From Aeromonas encheleia (GTDB lineage Bacteria; Pseudomonadota; Gammaproteobacteria; Enterobacterales; Aeromonadaceae): a stretch of 64,000 bases of DNA. Each line of letters begins with the position of its first letter. Position 1 is the first letter of the stretch. A program made the position numbers and the translations under genes. The stretch lies in the NCBI RefSeq assembly GCF_900637545.1, contig NZ_LR134376.1, forward strand, positions 3,677,001-3,741,000, read 5' to 3'. Positions 57,479 to 64,000 of this stretch are shown here, one piece after another. The notes under the pieces were generated by a model. It did not search any database. It saw only the letters and a program-made list of their open reading frames with translations, and was not told the DNA's origin.

Positions 57479-59791
57479 TCAGGAGAGCAGCCAGCGACGC
57501 AACCGGGCGATGTCACCCGGGTATTCACGGCGCAGCGTCTCGATCCAGTCTTCCACGTTCTCCCACCAGGCGGGGTGCTCCGGGCTCTGGATCAGCTGGG
57601 CCGTCTGTTGCAGGCGGCGCAGGCCGATGGAGCCGGCCGCCCCCTTGATCTTGTGCGCCTCCTCCACCACGCCGGCCTGATCCCTGGCGATCATGTTGGT
57701 GTCGAGCACCGCCATGTAGTCGGGCAGCATCTTCTCGAACAGGTCGACGCTGGAGAGCAGCACCGGCTTGCCGACCGTGCTGGCGTAATCGGTGAGGAAG
57801 GGTAGATCCAGCAGCTCATCCTGATTGCCCGCATCCTCCTGCTCATCGGCCTCGTCGTCGGCCAGATCCGCAAACAGGTGGCCAATCACCTCGCGCACCG
57901 CCTTGGATCCCAGAGGCTTGTTGATCACATCCTGCAGACCGCGATCCCGGTAGTACTGGCGATCGCCGGTGCTATTGGCGGTGAGTGCCACCATGGGCGG
58001 CAGGCTGTCGCCGTAGCGGGCCAGCAGCTGGGCCGCCACATCGAAGCCGGTCATGTCCGGCAGCTGGATATCGAGCAGGATGAGGTCGAAGTCATCGGGG
58101 TTGGCCATGGCCAGCGCCTGGGTCCCATCCCGCGCCACCTTGACCTGATGCCCCAGCTTGTTCAGTAGGGCGCAGGCCACGGTCACGTTCAGCTCCACAT
58201 CCTCCACCAGCAGGATGTCGAGGGCCGGCAGCTCCTGCTCCGGCTCGGCGGCCAGGGATTCGACGCAGTCCACCTCGAGCTCGGCGGTGAAGCAGGAGCC
58301 CTCGCCGGGATCGCTGTCCACATAGAGCTCGCCGCCCATGGCCTGCACCAGCTGACGGGAGACCGCCAGACCGATGCCGGTGCCGGTGGCGTGCTTCTTG
58401 CCCTGCACCTGGTAGTACATGGCGAAGATCTTCTCCTGCTGGGCGCGCGGAATGCCGACCCCGGTGTCTTCCACCTCGAAGTGCAGCGCCAGCTTGCCCG
58501 GCACATCGGACGCGTGGGAGAGGCAACGCACCGTCACCCCGCCCTCGTCGGTAAACTTGACCGCATTGCCCACCAGGTTCCACAACACCTGGCGCAGGCG
58601 GGTGCCGTCGGCCATCACGAACTGCGGCATGTCCCCATCCCGGTCGAAGTGCAGGTAGAGCCCCTTCTGCTCCGCCTGGATGCGCGACAGCGTCTCCAGC
58701 TCGTCGAGGAAGGCGGGCAGGTCGATGCGGGTGGGAGCTATCTCCAGCCGGCGGCGATCGAGTTTGTCGAGATCGATGATGTCGTTGAAGATGTTGCCGA
58801 GCGTCACCGCACTCAGGTGAATGGTCTTGAGCTGCTGGTGCTGCTTGGCATCGAGCGGCGTATCCATCAGCATCCGGCTGAGCCCCACTATGCCGTTGAG
58901 GGGGGTGCGCAGCTCGTGGCTGATGGTGGAGATGAAGGTGGTCTTGTCGCGGCTCGCCTTCTCCAGCTTGTCCTGGTATTGCTTGCGCTCTGTGATGTCT
59001 CGGCCAAAGCCGAGCAGGCCGAGCCGCTTGCCGAAGCGGTCGAAGAAGGGCACCTTGCGCAGCTCGAAGTAGGCCTTGCGGCCATCCGGATACTCCAGCC
59101 ACTGCTCGTAGGTGAGCGGCTCGTTGCTGGTGAAGACCTGCTTGTCGGTCTCCACCACCTTGCTGGCGATGTCCTGCTTGTAGACGTCGAACGGGGTCAG
59201 CCCGATGAGTTCGGCCTCGACCTTGCCGGTCAGCTCCTCCATGGCGCGGTTGCAGCCGGAGAACTGCTGCTCCTCGTTGCGGTAATAGACCAGATCGGGG
59301 GAGCAGTCGATGAAGGAGCGCAGCAGGGCGGTGCGCTCACCCAGGTGCAGCTGGGCCTTCTCGCGCTGGAACACCTCGTTCTCCAGATCCTCGATCGCCT
59401 GCTGACGCAGGGTCTCGGCCCTGTTGGTCTCGGCTATCTGGGCGTTGAGGCGACTGATGTTCTCCTGCAGCTGGCTGTTGAGCTCGAGATCCCGCTCGCG
59501 CATGTCCTGCAGCTTGCGCACCATGCGGGTCAGCCGCTGACGGGAGTCCTCCAGCTGATCCACCACGATGGAGAGGAAATAGACGGCCCAGGGGGTCACC
59601 AGCAGGCCGAAGAACACCGAGCGCACCAGGTCAACGATATCCACTGTGCCACGCAGAAACTGGGTCACGCCCATCTGGATCGTCACGGCCAGCACTATGA
59701 TGCCCGCCGCCAGCAACATGCTGAAACGGACCAGCCCCAGCTTGGTCATCAGGTCGACGTAGTACTGCGCCCAGGATTTGATTTGCTTCAT
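57479..59791 (-). CDS. arcB: Aerobic respiration control sensor kinase ArcB
   Basis: 770 residues. Two membrane helices (about 25-45 and 57-77), coiled coil, PAS (about 155-270), HisKA with H292 (STISHELRTP), HATPase, receiver with D574 (LLDIQLPD) and Hpt with H713 (EEAHKIKGAAG). It senses the quinone pool and phosphorylates ArcA. Of the two redox cysteines known in E. coli, C180 (FSGCNRAM) is kept but position 241 is Tyr (GRKAYFELRK); an extra Cys is at 163. That may change how it is tuned by oxygen. Confidence 0.95.
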   Translation of the reverse strand: MKQIKSWAQYYVDLMTKLGLVRFSMLLAAGIIVLAVTIQMGVTQFLRGTVDIVDLVRSVFFGLLVTPWAVYFLSIVVDQLEDSRQRLTRMVRKLQDMRERDLELNSQLQENISRLNAQIAETNRAETLRQQAIEDLENEVFQREKAQLHLGERTALLRSFIDCSPDLVYYRNEEQQFSGCNRAMEELTGKVEAELIGLTPFDVYKQDIASKVVETDKQVFTSNEPLTYEQWLEYPDGRKAYFELRKVPFFDRFGKRLGLLGFGRDITERKQYQDKLEKASRDKTTFISTISHELRTPLNGIVGLSRMLMDTPLDAKQHQQLKTIHLSAVTLGNIFNDIIDLDKLDRRRLEIAPTRIDLPAFLDELETLSRIQAEQKGLYLHFDRDGDMPQFVMADGTRLRQVLWNLVGNAVKFTDEGGVTVRCLSHASDVPGKLALHFEVEDTGVGIPRAQQEKIFAMYYQVQGKKHATGTGIGLAVSRQLVQAMGGELYVDSDPGEGSCFTAELEVDCVESLAAEPEQELPALDILLVEDVELNVTVACALLNKLGHQVKVARDGTQALAMANPDDFDLILLDIQLPDMTGFDVAAQLLARYGDSLPPMVALTANSTGDRQYYRDRGLQDVINKPLGSKAVREVIGHLFADLADDEADEQEDAGNQDELLDLPFLTDYASTVGKPVLLSSVDLFEKMLPDYMAVLDTNMIARDQAGVVEEAHKIKGAAGSIGLRRLQQTAQLIQSPEHPAWWENVEDWIETLRREYPGDIARLRRWLLS

Positions 59792-59992
59792 CTCGTTATT
59801 TTCTCCCCGCTATTGCGCAAACAGAATACCAGCACGGCGCACCGAACACTTGCCCGTCACCGCATAAATTATTGATTAACGTCACACTCCTGCTGGGGTA
59901 GCATGCCCACCTTGGCCAGTCAGCCCCAGTTCAGCAAAGGACGCTGACCCGGCCATGCGGTTCCCTCATTCGTCATTTCAGGAGTCCTACCG

Positions 59993-60991
59993 ATGCGCAA
60001 TCTCACCCTGCTGAGTCTCAGCCTGCTGGTCGCCAATGCCGCCCACGCCGATCTCGGTGCCATTCCCACGCAATCTGGCTGGTCCGGTTTCTTGTTGGGA
60101 GGGGTCAGTGCCATCAGCCGTGAATCCAATTTCTATGCCGGCGGGGACAGCAATGGCCACATCGACGGCCTCGGCTCCCCCAACCGCGAGAGCGAGCTGG
60201 CACCGCTCATCAACGCCGACATCCGCTACACCTTCGCCGATACCCGCACCCAGGTGTTCCTCGGCAACCTCATCCAGGATGCGCTGCGCTTCGACTTTAC
60301 CCAGCAGCTCGGGATCCGTCAGGAGATGGGCGACAAGGGGATAGTGGCGGGCTCTGTGGTGTTCAACGCCATGCCGGTCGAGCTGTGGAACGATCCCTTC
60401 GCCGTCGGGGTGGATCGCAGCGCCACCGATGCCAAGTCGAAGGGCGTGCGGTTCGCCTGGGACAAGATCTGGGGCAGCAACTTCAATGGCAGCCTCACCA
60501 CCCGGGAAATGGAGCTGGATGAGGAGCACAGCGGCCAGCAGTACGATCAGCGCAACGGCACCCACTATGCCCCCATGCTGGATCGCAACGGCAAGATCCA
60601 TGACATGGAGCTCTCCTACCAGTGGCACTTCGGGGGTGGCCAGCTGCTGGAGCCCGCCATTCTCTACAAGCAGGCCGATCTCGATGGCAGTGCCGAGAGC
60701 TTCAAGAACCTGGGGATGCAGCTGACCTATGCCAAGCGCGGCCCCCAGTGGTCCGTCGTCGGCAACGCCTATGCCGGCAAGCGCGAGTATGACGAGGCGA
60801 ATCCCCTGTTCGGCCAGCGCGCCGATGCCAAGGAGTTTGTGCTGGCCGGCACCTTCTTCTGGCACAACCTGATGGGGGTCAGGGATCTCTCCGCCACCGT
60901 CACGGCGGCCTACAACCAGGCCGATTCAGACATCGCCTTCTACGATACCCAGACCAGCATCCTCAGCGCCGGTCTGCTCTACAACTTCTAA
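59993..60991 (+). CDS. DUF2860 family outer-membrane protein
   Basis: 332 residues. Signal peptide (cleavage near NAAHADLG), a glycine-rich beginning (GWSGFLLGGVSAISRESNFYAG) and alternating amphipathic strands ending ...SAGLLYNF with C-terminal Phe, typical of a beta-barrel recognised by BamA. The family (DUF2860) occurs in Vibrio and Aeromonas; function unknown. CAGGAG lies 9 nt before the ATG. Monocistronic, divergent from arcB. Confidence 0.82.
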   Translation: MRNLTLLSLSLLVANAAHADLGAIPTQSGWSGFLLGGVSAISRESNFYAGGDSNGHIDGLGSPNRESELAPLINADIRYTFADTRTQVFLGNLIQDALRFDFTQQLGIRQEMGDKGIVAGSVVFNAMPVELWNDPFAVGVDRSATDAKSKGVRFAWDKIWGSNFNGSLTTREMELDEEHSGQQYDQRNGTHYAPMLDRNGKIHDMELSYQWHFGGGQLLEPAILYKQADLDGSAESFKNLGMQLTYAKRGPQWSVVGNAYAGKREYDEANPLFGQRADAKEFVLAGTFFWHNLMGVRDLSATVTAAYNQADSDIAFYDTQTSILSAGLLYNF

Positions 60992-61006
60992 GTCGAGTCG
61001 ACCCGA

Positions 61007-61043
61007 ATACAAGGAGGCCACCCCAGGGGTGGCCTCCTTGTAT
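61007..61043. terminator. Bidirectional terminator
   Basis: 17-bp perfect stem (61007-61023 with 61027-61043) between the convergent DUF2860 and DUF3334 genes. Confidence 0.8.
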
Positions 61044-61054
61044 CTGCTTGGTCG

Positions 61055-61753
61055 TCAGAGACCGAGGGAGTTGAGCAGGTCGTCGTGATCGTTGGCGATA
61101 GGCGCCGCCACCGGGGCCGGCTTGGCCGCCGCCAGCTTGGTCTGGGCGATCAGGGCATCGGGGTCAATCTCCTCCTGATCCCTGCCCTCGTTGTGCAGCC
61201 GGATGAACTCGGTGCCGTCCATCGCCAGCTCCAGGTAGAAGATGTTGTTGCTGGCGGTGAAGAAGGTAACCCTGCGGGTCTCGGGATTGTCGAGGTTGGT
61301 ATCCACGCTCAGCATCACCTGCTTGTTCAGGGCCAGCATCTTGGGCTGGTTCTGGGTGATGTGAGTCTGCAATTCGCGGCCCACCTTGCCGGTGAAGCTG
61401 CCGAGGATCTGGTTCATCAGCTCGCCCATGACGTTGCTCACCTCGTCCGAGGTGTGGGAGATGGCGAGATCCTCCTTGGAGAGCCCCATGCTGAGCATGT
61501 AGCTCTGGTAGAGCTCCATGGCCGCGGCGGCGGAGAAGTTGATCACCACCAGGCCGGAGAAACCGCCATCAAACAGCACGAAACAGCCGATATCCGGCTT
61601 GAGGCAAGTCTTGCTGATCCGCTGCACCATGCCGGAGAAGCGCACCTGGGTCTGGGTCGCCGCGCTCAATACGCCCGTGACCGAGTTGCACAGGCTCAGC
61701 AGCACATCCTCGGTGGTCAATACGGCGTCATCATCGGATCTTGTTAGTATCAT
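61055..61753 (-). CDS. DUF3334 family protein, CheX/CheC-like
   Basis: 232 residues. The middle holds SDEVSNVMGELMNQILG (about 103-119), which resembles the E-x-x-N active-site motif of the CheX/CheC/FliY phosphatases of CheY-P, and GFSGLVVINFSAAAAMELYQSYM near 65 fits the same fold. The C-terminal 35 residues are an Ala/Pro-rich tail ending HDDLLNSLGL. Vibrio and Aeromonas carry such proteins (DUF3334). A role in dephosphorylating a receiver domain is inferred. Confidence 0.7.
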   Translation of the reverse strand: MILTRSDDDAVLTTEDVLLSLCNSVTGVLSAATQTQVRFSGMVQRISKTCLKPDIGCFVLFDGGFSGLVVINFSAAAAMELYQSYMLSMGLSKEDLAISHTSDEVSNVMGELMNQILGSFTGKVGRELQTHITQNQPKMLALNKQVMLSVDTNLDNPETRRVTFFTASNNIFYLELAMDGTEFIRLHNEGRDQEEIDPDALIAQTKLAAAKPAPVAAPIANDHDDLLNSLGL

Positions 61754-61861
61754 GGAACCTTCCTGCTGATCGAAAATGGGCTAGTCGTTGTCGTCAGGCT
61801 AACAGATAGCCTGACCCCGGCCTGGAAACAGCGAGCCAGCTCTCACTTGATGCCATTGTCA

Positions 61862-62290
61862 CTATTGAAGAGGGGTAAATCCGCTCAGGGTCGCCAGCCG
61901 GGCTCGCCAGTTATCGGCCGCAATCCGTAAATCTTGCGCCTCATATGCGACGGCAGGGTGCGCACCCCAGATGGGGCCGGGCCAGGCGGGGTCCGTACTG
62001 AAGCGAGCCACATGGTGCAGGTGCAGCTGGGGCACCATATTGCCAAGCGCCGCCACGTTGATCTTGTCCGGGTTCAGCGCCTGCTCCATCAGGGCGGCGA
62101 CGGCGCAGGACTCCTGCATCAGCTGTTGCTGCTGCTCAGGGGCGAGGTGGTGGATCTCCCGCAACTGGGCGATGCGGGGCACCAGGATGAGCCAGGGGTA
62201 CTGGCTGTCTCTGGCGAGAAGGACGCGGCAGAGCGGCAGATCCCCGAGCGACTGGGTATCCACCTGCAGGCGGGGATGCAATTCAAACAT
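61862..62290 (-). CDS. HIT domain protein
   Basis: 142 residues. The catalytic histidine triad appears as LHLHHVAR near residue 100, and LVPRIAQLREIHHLAPEQQQQLM is the preceding helix of the HIT fold. A nucleotide hydrolase or transferase of unknown substrate. Start 62290 (MFELHPRL) follows GAGG; the long frame upstream is not coding. Confidence 0.87.
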   Translation of the reverse strand: MFELHPRLQVDTQSLGDLPLCRVLLARDSQYPWLILVPRIAQLREIHHLAPEQQQQLMQESCAVAALMEQALNPDKINVAALGNMVPQLHLHHVARFSTDPAWPGPIWGAHPAVAYEAQDLRIAADNWRARLATLSGFTPLQ

Positions 62291-62361
62291 GAGAACCTCG
62301 TTGGTCAAGATGGGCAGGTCGCCAGGCGACTGTGCCCACGTTACTGCAACGAGGGGCAAAC

Positions 62362-62985
62362 TTAAAGCTGGGGCACGGCCCAGCCGATGAAGCGCTTGCG
62401 CAGCGCCGGATCGGCCTGCAGGAAGAGTCGCTGCAACTGCCCCTCCAGCTCGCTGGCGGCCACCGGTACCGAGGTTCCCGCCGCCACCGTCGCTACCGTC
62501 GTCGCGCCGACAGTGTTCAGCGCCGCCTTGCCCCCGCCGCGGTTGTACTCCTCCAGCCTGGCGCGCCAATCCATGCCGATCTGCATGCCGTTGACCACCA
62601 GCTCATCCTGCTGCATGGCCAGTGGCTGGCCTCCCGCCTGCAGGCTCACCAGCGGCGCCTTGGCGTAGCGCTCCATCCCGCTCTCATCGCCGGGAACGGC
62701 CGCCTGCAAGCGTACCGACTGCCGGCTGGCGTCATAGCGGATCACCTGGGGCTCGGAGCGGATCTGGCGATCGTTGTCGCTGCTGTTGCGACTCGGGATC
62801 ACCCCCTCATAGCGCACCAGCAACTGCTGTTGCCCGTCGGCCAGCACGGCATGCTGCTCGTCCTGCACCTTGCCGGCGCTCACCGCCAGGATCTGGAAAT
62901 TCTCCGGTACCCTGACCTCGACCTCGGCCTGCGCCGCCCCGGCACACAACAGCATGACGCCGACCCAACCCTGATGACCCTTCAT
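62362..62985 (-). CDS. YccT/DUF2057 family periplasmic protein
   Basis: 207 residues. Signal peptide (to about AGAAQA) followed by VEVRVPENFQILAVSAGKV, GQQQLLVRYEG and a C-terminal helix with LQADPALRKRFIGWAVPQL, as in YccT. In E. coli YccT has been linked to curli inhibition; no specific role can be stated here. A run of purines (GGAGAGAGGCAGAGG) precedes ATG 62985. Confidence 0.82.
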   Translation of the reverse strand: MKGHQGWVGVMLLCAGAAQAEVEVRVPENFQILAVSAGKVQDEQHAVLADGQQQLLVRYEGVIPSRNSSDNDRQIRSEPQVIRYDASRQSVRLQAAVPGDESGMERYAKAPLVSLQAGGQPLAMQQDELVVNGMQIGMDWRARLEEYNRGGGKAALNTVGATTVATVAAGTSVPVAASELEGQLQRLFLQADPALRKRFIGWAVPQL

Positions 62986-63069
62986 CCTCTGCCTCTCTCC
63001 ATCGCTGTGATGAGCGCAGGGTAGCAGCCGGATATGACAGAAAAATAACGCTGGCTCAGCCGGTTGCAC

Positions 63070-63969
63070 TCAGATCAGGTAGTGCGGCCGCTCGGCAAAC
63101 CACTCGGCCAGCACCTGCTTGAACAGGCGGATCTTGCGCGGTACCCGCCGCTGCTGGGCATGCAGCACATGGAGCGGGTGCAGGCCGGTCTGCCACTCCC
63201 CCAGCACCGCCACCAGCTCCCCCCTGGCCAGGCTGGCCTCCACCAGCATCAGCGGGCACTTGGCATAGCCCATGCCGGCGCGGGCCAGCTGCAGCAGCGT
63301 GCTGTAGTGGTTGGCCCGCACCCGTCCCTGCACCGGGATCAGGGCCTCCTCCCCCTCCTTGCGAAAATGCCACTGCTCCCAGGCGGGGTTGCTTCCCTGC
63401 AGCAGACAGGTACGGCCGCTCAGCTCATAGGGGGTGGCCGGGATCCCCTCCCGCGCGAGCAGGGCCGGGCTGGCCACCACCACGTCTCTCAGCCGGCCGA
63501 GCGGCAGGGCCACCAGGTTGTCCGGCACATGGCTCATGGCACGCAGGGCGATGTCGTGCTCCCCCTGGCTCATGTCGACCATGGCGTTGGTGAAGTTGAG
63601 CTCGACCTGCACCCCGGGGCAGCGCTCGGCGAAGCGCGCCAGCAGCTCGCTCACCATGCGATCGCCGGTGCTGACCGGACAGGTGAAACGCAGGCGGCCG
63701 CCGTCTTCCTCGGTCAGGGCCTGGATGTCCTGCTCCGCCTGCTGGGCCAGCGCGAAGATCTGCCCCGCCTGCAGATAGAGGGTCTTGCCCGCCTCGGTCA
63801 GGCTGAGCCGGCGGGTGGTGCGCTGCAACAGCTGGGCGTTGAGGGAGGCCTCCAGCGCGCTGACGTGGCGGCTCAGCATCCCCTTGCTCACCCCCAACAG
63901 GTCGGCCGCGGCGGAGAAGCTGCCGCGTTTGACCACCTCATAGAAGCTGGCCAGGTGGGCGATATCCAT
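63070..63969 (-). CDS. LysR family transcriptional regulator
   Basis: 299 residues. N-terminal winged HTH (FYEVVKRGSFSAAADLLGVSKGMLSRHVSALEASL, 7-41) and a LysR substrate-binding domain; the FTCPVSTGDRMV and AMVDMSQGEHDIALR segments place it in the CrgA/AaeR-like subgroup. Start 63969 (MDIAHLASF) has GGAG 8 nt upstream. Target and inducer unknown; a divergent gene probably lies beyond the right edge. Confidence 0.88.
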   Translation of the reverse strand: MDIAHLASFYEVVKRGSFSAAADLLGVSKGMLSRHVSALEASLNAQLLQRTTRRLSLTEAGKTLYLQAGQIFALAQQAEQDIQALTEEDGGRLRFTCPVSTGDRMVSELLARFAERCPGVQVELNFTNAMVDMSQGEHDIALRAMSHVPDNLVALPLGRLRDVVVASPALLAREGIPATPYELSGRTCLLQGSNPAWEQWHFRKEGEEALIPVQGRVRANHYSTLLQLARAGMGYAKCPLMLVEASLARGELVAVLGEWQTGLHPLHVLHAQQRRVPRKIRLFKQVLAEWFAERPHYLI

Positions 63970-64000
63970 CCATTCACTCCAATATGGAAACAATACGTTC

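Noticed and set aside
59955-59990. ATG-led segment before the DUF2860 start that loosely resembles its first codons
   Set aside because: Similarity fades after five bases; not comparable with the real end-copies.

Overview
The window is a GC-rich, densely packed chromosomal segment of a gammaproteobacterium. Gene order and protein sequence point to Aeromonas: amiB-mutL-miaA-hfq-hflX-hflK-hflC, lptD-surA-pdxA-rsmA-apaG-apaH and rplU-rpmA-obgE are all in gammaproteobacterial order, and LptD, EttA, ArcB and Hfq read as Aeromonas-type. I see no rRNA, tRNA, insertion sequence, prophage or CRISPR array, so this is mostly core genome.

Layout. 1-6.5 kb: a YitT membrane protein, then a UDP-sugar pair (ugd and a UDP-glucuronate 4-epimerase) converging on a GT2 / LAB_N / ArnT-like operon that probably decorates lipid A or LPS core. 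6.8-11.7 kb: a lytic transglycosylase, ettA, a small unknown gene and a NCS2 purine permease behind a PurR-like box. 11.8-21.3 kb: djlA, murU-amgK (muramate recycling) divergent from lptD-surA-pdxA-rsmA-apaG-apaH. 21.4-27.6 kb: an XRE/2TM regulator, a luciferase-like oxidoreductase, a Cache-GAF-HD-GYP receptor and a YjiH permease. 28-31 kb: obgE-rpmA-rplU divergent from ispB. 31.3-41.9 kb: the long leftward hfl/hfq/miaA/mutL/amiB/tsaE/nnr run. 42-47.7 kb: queG, a polyphosphate-glucokinase-like ROK kinase, MetJ-controlled metNIQ, rfaH. 48-55.4 kb: a chemoreceptor and a BvgS/RocS-like hybrid kinase overlapping a REC-EAL regulator. 55.6-64 kb: DUF1127, dgt, arcB, a DUF2860 outer-membrane protein, a DUF3334 protein, a HIT protein, a YccT-like protein and a LysR regulator.

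The most unusual feature is not a gene family but a recurrent scar. At six separate loci an intact gene is flanked by one or two short, diverged copies of its own end: yitT (3'), the LAB_N gene (5', twice), ettA (3', weaker), mutL (5'), queG (5') and rfaH (3', twice). The 5' copies keep open reading frames that stop on, or within a few bases of, the next start codon; in the LAB_N case two mini-ORFs form an unbroken chain of overlapping stop/start codons. Several substitutions between copies are synonymous, suggesting that the scars are ends of former resident orthologues left by repeated gene replacement, rather than random decay. This is an inference.

Other points worth checking are an ArcB with Tyr in place of the redox-sensing Cys241, a 165-residue insertion inside an HD-GYP domain, and start codons of nnr and a queG-like mini-ORF that overlap on opposite strands.
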